Notes: generated from the letters alone by a model not told the origin. Positions 34,079-43,029 are shown, numbered from the stretch's first letter. The stretch: DNA of 64,000 nucleotides from Psychrobacillus sp048572895 (GCF_048572895.1 NZ_CP183878.1:3348001-3412000); one strand, 5' to 3'. Made by a program: numbers and translations.

Positions 34079-34245
34079 ACGTGGCTCAAAGATGTGAATC
34101 ACATAGATGAAGCCACACGTCTTGGCGTTTTTCGTCTATGTTCTAAGTCGGGGATTTACAGGCAATTTATCTCCCTGTTACTTCATTTGATTTTAAAAAA
34201 AGATTAAGGTGGGGGTATTACAGCCTGTTAAACCGGAATAAAAGA
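34079..34245 (+). repeat. Structured intergenic repeat family S, copy 2
   Basis: A 5' hairpin (CGTGGCT/AGCCACACG with an inner ATGTGA/TCACAT) leads into CGTCTATGTTCTAAGTCGGGG. Then comes the block shared with 15700-15795: TTACTTCATTTG, AGGTGGGGGTATTAC, GTTAAACCGGAATAAA. It ends just before the CPBP gene. Candidate structured RNA or insertion-sequence end. Confidence 0.5.
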
Positions 34246-34275
34246 AAAAGGTATATAGAGAGGAATAAAACTTTC

Positions 34276-35013
34276 ATGAAACAACAAAAAACTGGTATCT
34301 ACATTTTAATCGTATACTGTATTATGCAGTTATCGGGAGCTTTACTTGTACCAATCTTACCGTCCCTTTATAAATTGTTAGAAACGAGGGGTGTGGAAAA
34401 TCCAGCAATTTTCATTTCGGGTTGGTGGGTATTTCTCAGCATGGGAATCGCCACATTAATCACCCTGTTAATCATCCGAAAAGACAATACTTACTTGAAG
34501 GCGTTAAAAGGTAAGCCTAGCCCAACCCTCCAAACTATCGGTTGGGGAATTGCTGGTTTCTTTCTAGTATTTGTTGGACAGGGTATTGCAGCAAGCATCG
34601 AACTTAGATTTGGCGTAGATCCTGGATCAGAGAATACAACTCAATTTATCGAAATCGCCCATGCCGTACCATTGGCCATTTTTTCAATTGTCATTTTTGC
34701 TCCTATATTAGAGGAGCTCATATTTCGACGGATTATTTTCGGAACTCTATTACCAAAAACGAATTTCTTTGTAGCTGCTTCTGTCAGTGCGATTGTGTTC
34801 GGAATTATTCACTTTGACTTTACGCACATCCTACTATATGCGGTATCTGGATTTATATTCGCCTTTATCTATTACAAGACGAAGCGAATCATCGCATCTA
34901 TTATCTCTCATATGCTATTAAATGGATTTGTTGTACTCGTTCAATTTTATGGAGAAGACATTCAACAGTTCTTTGAGTCTTATTCAAATATGCAGTTGAT
35001 ATTTTTTCATTAA
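34276..35013 (+). CDS. ydiL: CPBP-family intramembrane glutamic protease (YdiL-like)
   Basis: 245 residues, seven or eight hydrophobic spans. The CPBP/Rce1 motifs are present: EELIFRRIIFG (catalytic Glu pair plus Arg), FGIIHFDF (first His) and ISHMLLNGFV (second His). A B. subtilis homologue, ydiL, sits beside groESL in the same way. Substrate unknown. The RBS is GAGAGGAATAAAACTTTC. A bidirectional terminator separates it from rex. Confidence 0.88.
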   Translation: MKQQKTGIYILIVYCIMQLSGALLVPILPSLYKLLETRGVENPAIFISGWWVFLSMGIATLITLLIIRKDNTYLKALKGKPSPTLQTIGWGIAGFFLVFVGQGIAASIELRFGVDPGSENTTQFIEIAHAVPLAIFSIVIFAPILEELIFRRIIFGTLLPKTNFFVAASVSAIVFGIIHFDFTHILLYAVSGFIFAFIYYKTKRIIASIISHMLLNGFVVLVQFYGEDIQQFFESYSNMQLIFFH

Positions 35014-35014
35014 T

Positions 35015-35056
35015 AAAAGCCTTTGACCTGCTAGCATTGTGGTCAAAGGCTTTTTT
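35015..35056. terminator. Bidirectional terminator between ydiL and rex
   Basis: AAAAGCCTTTGACC and GGTCAAAGGCTTTTTT form a 14-bp stem shared by two convergent genes. Confidence 0.92.
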
Positions 35057-35058
35057 CG

Positions 35059-35700
35059 TTATTCAGTTAGTTCATTTCTTATTAAATAAATCAGGGTCTG
35101 TAATTCGACAGAAAGATCGATTGTATGTACTCGGATAGCGTCGGTTGTTTGTAAACGAATTGGCGTAAAGTTTAATATTCCTTTAATAGAAGAAGCCTCT
35201 AATTGATCGGCTACCTGCTGTGCTGCTCGACTTGGTAAAGTGAAAATGACTAGCTCAATTCCATATTCCTCTAGCTTTTCGAGCATAACACTCGAATGGT
35301 ATACAGGAATATCACTTATTGTCGTTCCCTCAACTGGAGCTTTTGTATCAAATGCTACTACTATTTTGGTATTGTGGTTTTTTTGGAAATTATATTTTAG
35401 AAAAGCAGTTCCCAAACTCCCAACTCCAATGAGTGCCACATTCGCTGCCTCATCCTGGTCGAGTGTTTTACGGAAAAACTCAAGTAATGTTGGAACGTCA
35501 TAACCGTAGCCTTTTTTTCCAAGCGCACCAAAATGAGAGAAGTCTCTTCGGATTGTAGCTGAATCTATTTTCATCGCTTCACTCAATTCCTGTGAGGAAA
35601 CTCGTTTATGTCCAGCATTATGAAAGCTTTGTAAAAATCTATAATATAAAGGAAGTCTTTTCGTAGTTGCTTGAGGAATTCTCGGTATTTCTGGTTTCAT
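35059..35700 (-). CDS. rex: Redox-sensing transcriptional repressor Rex
   Basis: 213 residues from ATG 35700 (MKPEIPRIPQATTKRLPLYY), chosen for the AGGAGG site seven bases before it. An N-terminal winged helix (DSATIRRDFSHFGALGKKGYGYDV) is followed by a Rossmann domain GVGSLGTAFLKYNF that binds NADH. Rex represses fermentation and respiration genes when the NAD+/NADH ratio is high. Divergent from ydiF, as in B. subtilis. Confidence 0.96.
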   Translation of the reverse strand: MKPEIPRIPQATTKRLPLYYRFLQSFHNAGHKRVSSQELSEAMKIDSATIRRDFSHFGALGKKGYGYDVPTLLEFFRKTLDQDEAANVALIGVGSLGTAFLKYNFQKNHNTKIVVAFDTKAPVEGTTISDIPVYHSSVMLEKLEEYGIELVIFTLPSRAAQQVADQLEASSIKGILNFTPIRLQTTDAIRVHTIDLSVELQTLIYLIRNELTE

Positions 35701-35831
35701 AAAAAATCCTCCTAATTTAGTCAAACAAATCGTTATTATCTTACTAGACATTTCTACCATTGTAAAGCTAGAGCGTTGCAACGACAAGCCCTATCTATTA
35801 CACTTAGGATAGAATTGAGGTGCGAATAATT

Positions 35832-37763
35832 GTGATCGTTTTACAAGTCAATCAAATAACAAAATCCTTTAATGGAGAAGATATATTAACAAACGTAAAG
35901 TTGGAAGTTCAGGACCGTGACCGGGTTGCCCTTGTTGGGAGAAACGGAGCTGGAAAATCCACTTTACTTAAAATAATAGCAGGTGAAATGTCGTACGATT
36001 CTGGCGAAATTATTATGCCCAAAAATATTCGTCTAGGCTATTTAGAGCAGCATGCAGGTCTCGAATCCAAGCTGACCATCTGGGAGGAAATGAAGACGAT
36101 TTTTAGTCATCTTATTAACTCAGAAAAAGAGCTTCGTTCCTTAGAATCACAAATGGCAGACCCTTCTGTATATGAAGATACGGAAGCTTATGCAAGAGTG
36201 GCAGCGACATATGATGAACTGCAGTTAGCCTTTAATGAAGCTGGTGGTTATCGCTTCGAATCGGATATACGATCTATCTTACATGGCATGCAGTTTTTCC
36301 CAGATGAGTACGATAAGCCTGTCCAAGCATTATCAGGAGGGCAAAAAACGAGGCTCGCACTAGCAAAAATGCTCCTGAGTAAGCCAGACTTACTAATCCT
36401 CGATGAGCCGACCAACCATTTAGATATTCAAACGTTAAGCTTTTTAGAAAACTATTTGAAAAATTATAATGGCGCAGTTCTTATCGTCTCACATGACCGA
36501 TACTTTTTAGACCAAGTGGTCAACTTTGTCTACGAAGTATCTCGACATAATGTAGCGAGATATGTTGGCAACTATAGCTCCTACTTAACGCAAAAAGCAA
36601 AAAACTATGAGTTAGATAGAAAGAAATATGAAAAACAGCAAGAGGAAAAAGCAAAACTAGAGGACTTTGTCAGTAAAAATCTAGCCCGTGCCTCTACTAC
36701 TAAAATGGCCCAATCCAGACGTAAGGTCATCGAAAAGACAGATTGGATGGATTCCCCTGATGGAGATGAAAAATCTGCCTCGTTCGGATTTACTATCGAT
36801 CGACCAAGTGGCAATGACGTACTTCGGCTAGAAGAAATAGCAGTCGGTTATCCAAACAAAACAGTTTCTTCTAACATATCCTTCTCTGTATACAAACAGG
36901 ATCGAATTGCACTTGTGGGACCAAATGGAGTCGGAAAATCGACCTTACTAAAAACGATTATGAAACAACTGGATGCCGCTGGCGGGAAAATTCAGTACGG
37001 AACAAATGTCCAATTTGGATACTATGACCAAGAACAAGCAGCACTAACTGGCAATAAAACAGCCTTACAGGAACTATGGGATGAATGGCCGTTGATGAAT
37101 GAAAAAGATGTCCGTACCGTATTAGGTCGTTTCTTGTTTACAGGAGATGATGTACAAAAAACGGTATCTACTCTTTCCGGTGGTGAAAAGGCAAGACTTG
37201 CTCTTGCAAAACTAATGCTTTTAAAAGCGAACACCCTTGTACTCGATGAGCCTACAAACCATCTTGACTTAGACAGTAAAGAGGTTCTTGAAAATGCATT
37301 GCTCGACTTTCCTGGGACTATCATATTCGTATCCCATGACCGATATTTCATAAATCGAATTGCAACAAAGGTCATTGAGTTAGCAAGCGATGATGCAACC
37401 CTATTCCTTGGAGACTACGACTATTATTTAGAGAAAAAAGAAGAAATGGAAGAGGATGCTTTAGAAAATGCCGTCGTTGAAAATACAGTAGTGACAAAAG
37501 TAAACACATCCACAATAGATAAAGAAGCAAAGAAAAAAGAACGCCAGCTTCGTCGCCAGCTAGAGGAACTAGAAAGCCAGATTCCAACTGTTGATGCGGA
37601 AATTGCTACAATTGAAGAAAAACTATGTGACCCTGAAATTTTTCAGGACCACGAAGCTGTCCAACAATTACAAGTTGAGCTGGATCAGTTGAAAGAAAAA
37701 CAAGATGACTTGTCCAATGAATGGCTTGAGTTACAGGAGCAGCTAGAAGAAATAGCACTATAA
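35832..37763 (+). CDS. ydiF: ABC-F family ATPase YdiF
   Basis: Soluble ABC-F protein with two ABC domains, no membrane part. I favour GTG 35832 (M-IVLQVNQITKSF, 643 residues) because GAGGTG lies ten bases upstream and B. subtilis YdiF begins alike; an upstream GTG at 35820 is possible. Walker A GRNGAGKST and GPNGVGKST, signatures LSGGQKTRLALAK and LSGGEKARLALAK, and Walker B LLILDEPTNHLD and TLVLDEPTNHLD are visible. The linker between the domains and the C-terminal coiled coil (about 560-643) are intact. ABC-F proteins act on ribosomes during translation. Confidence 0.94.
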   Translation: MIVLQVNQITKSFNGEDILTNVKLEVQDRDRVALVGRNGAGKSTLLKIIAGEMSYDSGEIIMPKNIRLGYLEQHAGLESKLTIWEEMKTIFSHLINSEKELRSLESQMADPSVYEDTEAYARVAATYDELQLAFNEAGGYRFESDIRSILHGMQFFPDEYDKPVQALSGGQKTRLALAKMLLSKPDLLILDEPTNHLDIQTLSFLENYLKNYNGAVLIVSHDRYFLDQVVNFVYEVSRHNVARYVGNYSSYLTQKAKNYELDRKKYEKQQEEKAKLEDFVSKNLARASTTKMAQSRRKVIEKTDWMDSPDGDEKSASFGFTIDRPSGNDVLRLEEIAVGYPNKTVSSNISFSVYKQDRIALVGPNGVGKSTLLKTIMKQLDAAGGKIQYGTNVQFGYYDQEQAALTGNKTALQELWDEWPLMNEKDVRTVLGRFLFTGDDVQKTVSTLSGGEKARLALAKLMLLKANTLVLDEPTNHLDLDSKEVLENALLDFPGTIIFVSHDRYFINRIATKVIELASDDATLFLGDYDYYLEKKEEMEEDALENAVVENTVVTKVNTSTIDKEAKKKERQLRRQLEELESQIPTVDAEIATIEEKLCDPEIFQDHEAVQQLQVELDQLKEKQDDLSNEWLELQEQLEEIAL

Positions 37764-37776
37764 TTAAATGCACGAT

Positions 37777-37822
37777 AAAAAAGGTAGTGAAACCAATATG
37801 TTTATTGGCTTCACTACCTTTT
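37777..37822. terminator. Bidirectional terminator after ydiF
   Basis: AAAAGGTAGTGAA-CCAATA and TATTGG-TTCACTACCTTTT pair to form a long stem between convergent genes. Confidence 0.9.
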
Positions 37823-37880
37823 CTTAATACATATAGTTCTTAACTTTGAACCATTAGTTTACTCTACCTTTTTCTCCTAA

Positions 37881-38231
37881 TTAGGAATTAGGATACTCGT
37901 TCTTATTTATTGTGGTCTCATTTATCCATACATCTAGAGACTTTTTTGAAAAGATAAACTCTCCATATATATTTGAATAAGGGAACATCATACCTGAAAA
38001 TGAACCATAGTTATTCAAGTGTATTTTTTCCTGACTTATAATTGCCTTAATAGATTTTTCACTTAACTTAAGATAATCAGAAGCCTCCGTTAAAGACAAA
38101 ACTTCATCAACAGGTTGATAATTAACTTCTTCCACTTCCGAGTTCTGTTGATGCTTAATCGCATTGCCTATCCAATAGCCACTGAATGCTATTGAAATAG
38201 CTAAAATTACGATAGCATATTCTATTTTCAT
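37881..38231 (-). CDS. Membrane-anchored protein with excisionase/MerR-like HTH
   Basis: 116 residues. An N-terminal span (MKIEYAIVILAISIAFSGYW) is followed by a short linker and a compact domain starting VLSLTEASDYLKLSEKSIKAII, the pattern of helix-turn-helix excisionase-type domains, ending FIFSKKSLDVWINE. Such domains usually bind DNA, but here one is tethered to the membrane and the recognition part is unusual (INLNNYGSFSGMMFPYSNI region). Function unknown. Good site AAAGGGAAGTGACTT. Confidence 0.7.
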   Translation of the reverse strand: MKIEYAIVILAISIAFSGYWIGNAIKHQQNSEVEEVNYQPVDEVLSLTEASDYLKLSEKSIKAIISQEKIHLNNYGSFSGMMFPYSNIYGEFIFSKKSLDVWINETTINKNEYPNS

Positions 38232-38303
38232 AAGTCACTTCCCTTTGATAATGGTGAATACGTGTGCATATTACATTCTCTGTTAGAATTGTGAATAAAT
38301 CAG

Positions 38304-38789
38304 TTATTCTTTCGCTGATTCGGCAAGTCCACGTCCAATTACATTAGCAGATACCGGTTTTTTTCCTAATTCTCTGGCCCAGATAGATAATTGTCCGATA
38401 TGGTGTATCTCATGTGCTATTACATGTCGAATAACTTCACCCCATGTATCCTGTTCAATTCTTCCATCTGGTAACGTATCGTAAAGTATGCGACTTTCCA
38501 TGCCATCATTCCAGTTGTCTAAAAAGGCTTCAACTTCCAGCCGAAATTTAGTGTCTAATTGTCGTACTTTCTCCAAAGTAAGATAATTTTCAAAACTCTC
38601 CTGAAAGTCGGGCTTATCCTGCAAAATGCGAATCCAACTCCATTCCACGTCTACTATATGAAATAATGTTTCTAGAATACCCCCTACTCCACCTGTGCGT
38701 TTGCACAACAAATCTTCTTCACTTAATCCCTCACACCATTGATACCATTCTTCTCTTACCAACCAATTATACCGAAAAAATATTTCCAC
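38304..38789 (-). CDS. DinB-family protein
   Basis: 161 residues, four-helix DinB/YfiT-like bundle. The metal-type His positions are visible in LETLFHIVDVEWSW, and HVIAHEIHHIGQLSIWARE carries the second group. Many members are thiol-dependent transferases or of unknown function; no substrate can be named. The ribosome site before the ATG (GTGGAGGAATCTTAG) is strong. Single gene. Confidence 0.85.
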   Translation of the reverse strand: MEIFFRYNWLVREEWYQWCEGLSEEDLLCKRTGGVGGILETLFHIVDVEWSWIRILQDKPDFQESFENYLTLEKVRQLDTKFRLEVEAFLDNWNDGMESRILYDTLPDGRIEQDTWGEVIRHVIAHEIHHIGQLSIWARELGKKPVSANVIGRGLAESAKE

Positions 38790-38961
38790 TAAGATTCCTC
38801 CACATTAATTGCACCATTTTTTATTCATTTTTAAATAGAGATGGAACTTAATACTATAAGTTCTACAAGTTCTGCATTAATCCTTCTCATATTCGAAGGT
38901 ATTTGATGATGTGTCGAATTGTATACATATATGTTGGTCAAGTGCTATTTTATAATAATTT

Positions 38962-39132
38962 TTCTCCACATATTTATTCACATCATAAAACTAGTTATAT
39001 CAATCTATCAACAGCTTTATCCACATTGTCCACAATCAAAAAACTACATTATCCACATAGATGTGTATAATAATCATACTATATATAGTTTTTCGACGAC
39101 TTATGCACATGTTGTCCACAAATTGTGCATAA
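38962..39132. promoter_or_regulatory. Cluster of eight or nine DnaA boxes
   Basis: TTATTCACA (38974), TTATCCACA (39017), TTGTCCACA (39026), TTATCCACA (39049), TGTGTATAA (39062, reverse), TTATGCACA (39101), TTGTCCACA (39112) and TGTGCATAA (39124, reverse), plus TTCTCCACA at 38962. No dnaA or dnaN is near, so it is not the origin itself. B. subtilis has a DnaA-box cluster in the gcp(tsaD)-ydiF interval, the syntenic place. Likely titrates DnaA. Confidence 0.85.
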
Positions 39133-39175
39133 GTACGAATGTTCTCTATTGACAACTTCTAAAATCCGTGTTAAA

Positions 39176-39210
39176 AAATCCTCTTTTCTTGTCGAAGAAA
39201 AGAGGATTTC
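39176..39210 (-). terminator. Terminator of the tsaEB-rimI-tsaD operon
   Basis: AAATCCTCTTTTCTT and AAGAAAAGAGGATTT form a 15-bp stem directly after the tsaD stop. Confidence 0.9.
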
Positions 39211-39212
39211 AT

Positions 39213-40232
39213 TTAGTTCCAACTATCTAATTCTAGGCCTGGTCTACCATTCATCGACATATTACCTGTATGCCCTGCTGAAAATTTTGAATTTCCTGCA
39301 GCTGCAATCATGGCAGCATTATCTGTACATAGCTTGATAGGTGGTACATAAAAAGGTATATTTTCTTTTGTAAATGCTTCTTCTAATGAAGTACGAAGTC
39401 CTTTATTGGCAGCAACCCCACCTGCAGCAATGACTTGTTTCACTTTATATTCACGTGCTGCACGAATAGTTTTTGTTGTTAACACTTCCACTACACTTTG
39501 TTGGAAACCTGCAGCTAGATGGTTCGGGTTGATTTTCTCCCCACGTTGCTCAGCATTATGCTGATAATTGATAACTGCTGATTTTAATCCACTGAAGCTA
39601 AAATCATAGGATCCTTCTTCTAGCCAAGCCCTTGGGAATTGCAACGCTTCGTCACTTTCGTTAGCAAGTTTATCAATATGTGGTCCTCCTGGATAAGGAA
39701 GGTTTAAAACTCTTGCTACTTTATCGTATGCTTCACCAGCTGCATCATCTCTAGTCTCTCCGATTAATTCGAAAATACCGTCTTCCTTCATTAATACAAG
39801 CTCCGTATGTCCTCCAGACACGACTAATGCAAGAAGTGGAAATTCCATCTTTTGCACTAAAGCATTTGCGTAAATATGCCCTGCGATATGATGGACTCCA
39901 ACAAGTGGAAGTCCATGTGCAAAAGCGAAGGCTTTCGCTGCATTTATACCTATTAGAAGTGCGCCTACTAATCCTGGACCTTCTGTTACTGCAACTGCAT
40001 CTATGTCCTGAGGTGTCATACCCGCTTGTTTTAATGCTTCTTCGATGACAATTGTAATTTGCTCCACATGATGTCTCGATGCAATTTCCGGCACTACGCC
40101 CCCAAATCGTTTATGGCTTTCGATTTGGGAAGCGACTACATTGGAAATAATCTCTTGTCCATTTTTCACAATCGATGCTGCTGTTTCATCACAGCTCGTT
40201 TCAATTCCTAATATATATTGGTCTTTTATCAT
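39213..40232 (-). CDS. tsaD: tRNA N6-adenosine threonylcarbamoyltransferase TsaD
   Basis: 339 residues from ATG 40232 (MIKDQYILGIETSCDETA), which overlaps the rimI stop as ATGA. Metal-binding HHVEQ-type motif in ASRHHVEQI, ASKHA-fold loops GPGLVGALLIG and VSGGHTELVL are seen. It transfers the threonylcarbamoyl group to A37 of ANN-reading tRNAs together with TsaB and TsaE. Last gene of the operon. Confidence 0.96.
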   Translation of the reverse strand: MIKDQYILGIETSCDETAASIVKNGQEIISNVVASQIESHKRFGGVVPEIASRHHVEQITIVIEEALKQAGMTPQDIDAVAVTEGPGLVGALLIGINAAKAFAFAHGLPLVGVHHIAGHIYANALVQKMEFPLLALVVSGGHTELVLMKEDGIFELIGETRDDAAGEAYDKVARVLNLPYPGGPHIDKLANESDEALQFPRAWLEEGSYDFSFSGLKSAVINYQHNAEQRGEKINPNHLAAGFQQSVVEVLTTKTIRAAREYKVKQVIAAGGVAANKGLRTSLEEAFTKENIPFYVPPIKLCTDNAAMIAAAGNSKFSAGHTGNMSMNGRPGLELDSWN

Positions 40233-40684
40233 TTGAATTCCACCCACATCACAAGTGCATCCTCTCCGGTGTCTGAATAATAATTTTTTCGTATGCCTCC
40301 GTCTTGGAAGTTAAGCTTATGATACAAGTTCTTCGCCACCTCATTTGAAACTCTAACTTCTAGCGTCATAAGTACTACCTCCTGCTCCGTTACAACACGG
40401 ATAGCTTCACGCATCAAGCCTTCGCCAATTTTGTTTCCACGCATTCGCTCTACTACTGCCACATTAGTAATATGACTTTCATCCATCACGACCCACATGC
40501 CACAGTATCCAATTATTTCTTTTGTTTCTGTTTCCGCAACAAGATAATGTGAATACAAATTGGTTGTCATTTCATGCTCAAAGGCTTCTCTCGTCCACGG
40601 TGTGTCGAATGCCTCTTGTTCGATCAACAGTACTTGATCTATATCATCTAGTGTCATTTTGCGATACGTTATATTAGTTTCCAT
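40229..40684 (-). CDS. rimI: Ribosomal-protein-S18-alanine N-acetyltransferase RimI
   Basis: 151-residue GNAT acetyltransferase. The acetyl-CoA motif V(V)ERMRGNKIGEGLM and the C-terminal LEVRVSNEVAKNLYHKLNF are characteristic of RimI, usually encoded between tsaB and tsaD. It overlaps tsaB by 11 bases and tsaD by 4, so the operon is tightly coupled. The acceptor in vivo is not certain from sequence. Confidence 0.93.
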   Translation of the reverse strand: METNITYRKMTLDDIDQVLLIEQEAFDTPWTREAFEHEMTTNLYSHYLVAETETKEIIGYCGMWVVMDESHITNVAVVERMRGNKIGEGLMREAIRVVTEQEVVLMTLEVRVSNEVAKNLYHKLNFQDGGIRKNYYSDTGEDALVMWVEFK

Positions 40685-41360
40685 TTTTCTTCTGCTCTTT
40701 CATCCAGTTTGCCTCTGCCTCGGTAATACGCAAATACTCTGGCACAACTGTATGCACTTCGGAAGGCTCCATTTTTTTCGCCATTTCTATTAAAACAGCG
40801 GCATTTGGTAAATCGAAGGCGGCATTTACCCGTTGAACCTTTTCTCCAAGCACTTCTTTTATTTGATCCCAGTGAATCGTAACGTCCATACCGACAAATA
40901 AAACAGGCTGTTCCAAATTATCCAGAGTTGTCAGTAAATCTACTAAGGACATATGCGCTTCCTTTATTACTTCACCGTTTGCATAAATTCCAGCAAATAC
41001 ATTGCCACGACGCGCATCCATAATGGAACAAACAACCCCTTGGAAATACGGTGCATTCTCAGCTAGTACATGTAAGCTCGACACCGAATATATCGGTATA
41101 TTTAGTGTCCAAGCGAGTGTTTTTCCTATCGTTACTCCAATACGAACTCCTGTATAAGAACCGGGTCCTTTCGCTACTGCAATCGCCTCTATTTCACCCG
41201 GCTTAATATTTGCTTTTTCCATTAGTTCTTCAATCGCTGGCATAGCACCAATCGAGTGAGTAATTTTCACTGACGACTTGTACTCAGCAAGTACTTGTTC
41301 ATCCTTTACAATAGCTATCGCTAGCGGTGTATGTGATGTATCTATTCCTATCCAAATCAT
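40674..41360 (-). CDS. tsaB: tRNA threonylcarbamoyladenosine biosynthesis protein TsaB
   Basis: 228 residues, ASKHA fold related to TsaD but without its metal site. MIWIGIDTSHTPLAIAIV and AVAKGPGSYTGVRIGVTIGKT are diagnostic. It forms the TsaB-TsaD dimer needed for t6A synthesis. It overlaps tsaE by 4 bases. Confidence 0.95.
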   Translation of the reverse strand: MIWIGIDTSHTPLAIAIVKDEQVLAEYKSSVKITHSIGAMPAIEELMEKANIKPGEIEAIAVAKGPGSYTGVRIGVTIGKTLAWTLNIPIYSVSSLHVLAENAPYFQGVVCSIMDARRGNVFAGIYANGEVIKEAHMSLVDLLTTLDNLEQPVLFVGMDVTIHWDQIKEVLGEKVQRVNAAFDLPNAAVLIEMAKKMEPSEVHTVVPEYLRITEAEANWMKEQKKNGN

Positions 41361-41809
41361 CCAAAAAGCTCCTCACATAATTGTTCATATCGTTTGCCAA
41401 TGGGCATAAACGTAAACTTTCTGGCATTCTCATCCAGCCGTAAAATCGTAATCGCTAGCCGCTCCGGTGGCAAATCCTCCTCTATTAAATGGGCCCACTC
41501 AATGATACTTACCGCATTCCCATAAAACAGCTCGTCCCAGCCTAAATCCTCATCACTGTCCGCAAGTCGATAGACATCTAGATGATTTAACGGCAGTCTG
41601 CCCTCATATTGCTTCAATATTGTAAACGTCGGGCTATTCACGTTGCGTGTAATTCCGAGCCCCTTCGCCACACTTTTTGTGAAGGTCGTTTTACCTGCTC
41701 CCAAATCACCTTCAAGTGTCAATACATCACCGGCATGTAGGAGAGCTGCCAGTTGCTCAGCAAGAGCCATAGTTTCTTGCTCCGAATTAATCATTCGTTC
41801 ATATTTCAT
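41357..41809 (-). CDS. tsaE: tRNA threonylcarbamoyladenosine biosynthesis ATPase TsaE
   Basis: 150 residues, P-loop ATPase with Walker A LEGDLGAGKTTFTKSVAKGL, SPTFTI switch and NHLDVYRL Walker B. It recycles the TsaB-TsaD complex. First gene of the operon, with GGAAAGGAAAGCGACCG before the ATG. Confidence 0.95.
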   Translation of the reverse strand: MKYERMINSEQETMALAEQLAALLHAGDVLTLEGDLGAGKTTFTKSVAKGLGITRNVNSPTFTILKQYEGRLPLNHLDVYRLADSDEDLGWDELFYGNAVSIIEWAHLIEEDLPPERLAITILRLDENARKFTFMPIGKRYEQLCEELFG

Positions 41810-41908
41810 CGGTCGCTTTCCTTTCCAGTTACTTCTCTAATGCTTCTATTATAATGAAATATATCGAATATTGTAAGTGTGGGGCCTTTAAGTAGATTAG
41901 CCCAATAA

Positions 41909-41946
41909 AAAAGACCATTTCGCAACTTGTGCAAAATGATCTTTCT
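41909..41946 (-). terminator. Terminator of the yugN-like gene
   Basis: AAAGACCATTTCGCA/TGCAAAATGATCTTT stem with T-run on the minus strand, directly after the stop at 41948. Confidence 0.8.
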
Positions 41947-41947
41947 T

Positions 41948-42358
41948 TTATTGGACTAACCGTACAATTTTCTCCACAGCTTGCTCTCCAGCTAATGCCC
42001 ATTTGTTTTGGTTTGCAATATGACCGTCTTTATCAACTGGATCTTGGAATTGATTGAAGCCTGTTGATGTGAGTAGTGAATGCTCATCATCATCTAAGCC
42101 TACATTGACTACATGCTTGATGACATAGGGGGTTTGAAACTTAATCTGCGCATCGTAATTATCTAACTCTCCTTCCACCACTTCGAATGGAAGTCGCAAG
42201 TAGATTGTTTCCCCCTCATCTCGCCACAATACATTGTCAAAACTGCCCTTATGGTAATCCCAGTTTCCGCCTATCGTGTAGCCTAGGCTATCTATTCTAC
42301 TTCTTAAATCACCAAAACCAATTTCTTTCCCTTCCAACTCTGTTTGTAATTGCAGCAA
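41948..42358 (-). CDS. YugN-like family protein
   Basis: 136 residues; begins MLQLQTELEGKEIGFGDLRS and contains GGNWDYHKGSFDNVLW and YLRLPFEVVEGELD, matching the Bacillus YugN-like family of unknown function. Soluble, no motifs of catalysis. The site CAAGGAGTGAATTTT precedes the ATG. Likely single gene. Confidence 0.8.
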   Translation of the reverse strand: MLQLQTELEGKEIGFGDLRSRIDSLGYTIGGNWDYHKGSFDNVLWRDEGETIYLRLPFEVVEGELDNYDAQIKFQTPYVIKHVVNVGLDDDEHSLLTSTGFNQFQDPVDKDGHIANQNKWALAGEQAVEKIVRLVQ

Positions 42359-42417
42359 GAAAATTCACTCCTTGTTTGAATCTTCCTCTATCATTTCCAA
42401 GAATCGTCTGAAAAATA

Positions 42418-43029
42418 CTAGCCTCTCATTAATCGATCTACTAGTTTTTTGAAGAAACCATCCTCAATCTCCATTTCCTCTAATTTTTGCACTATTAAAT
42501 CAGAAAGTAATTCATAGCCAGACTCACCAAAATGCAGACCATCATTCTTCTCTCCTACCAAAAGCTCTTTGTAATTTGGATGGGAATAAAAAATGTGAAA
42601 GAAATCGATAAAATAACTCCCTGTTTCTTCAGCAACCTCCTGAACAGCCTGTGCATATTGCTCCATACGTTCATTCGTTCTATTCGGTTGAAGAGACTCA
42701 TCTACAGGAGCAGGACTAATCAATATCGTCTTTTCAGGACCTATTTGCTTGGCAAATAAAGAAATATTACGCTTAAACGTATCTAAATCTACAAACTTAT
42801 GAGTTGCAGAGTCATTCGCTCCAAATAATACAGTCACTGCATCAGGTCGTTTAGATAGCACATCTTTATTGAAACGGAACATCGCTTGCTCCGTTGTATT
42901 TCCAGATACCCCCGTATTTATAAATTCATAATTAGGCATTTTTGTCGACAATTTATGAGTCAAAATAGGCGATGAATAGCCCTCTTTTCTAGCGGTGATA
43001 CTATCACCAAAACAAATTATTTCCAACAT
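42418..43029 (-). CDS. SGNH/GDSL-family esterase or lipase
   Basis: 203 residues. Block I CFGDSITARKEGYSS holds the nucleophile Ser, block II NTGVSGNTT the Gly, block III LFGANDSA the Asn, and block V DGLHFGESGYELL the Asp-x-x-His pair, so all catalytic residues are present. No signal peptide, so likely cytoplasmic. Closest in form to the acyl-ester hydrolase group with isoamyl-acetate esterase IAH1. Substrate unknown. Confidence 0.88.
   Translation of the reverse strand: MLEIICFGDSITARKEGYSSPILTHKLSTKMPNYEFINTGVSGNTTEQAMFRFNKDVLSKRPDAVTVLFGANDSATHKFVDLDTFKRNISLFAKQIGPEKTILISPAPVDESLQPNRTNERMEQYAQAVQEVAEETGSYFIDFFHIFYSHPNYKELLVGEKNDGLHFGESGYELLSDLIVQKLEEMEIEDGFFKKLVDRLMRG

Noticed and set aside
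38962..39132. Chromosomal origin oriC
   Set aside because: DnaA boxes are clustered but dnaA, dnaN and an obvious AT-rich unwinding region with them are absent.
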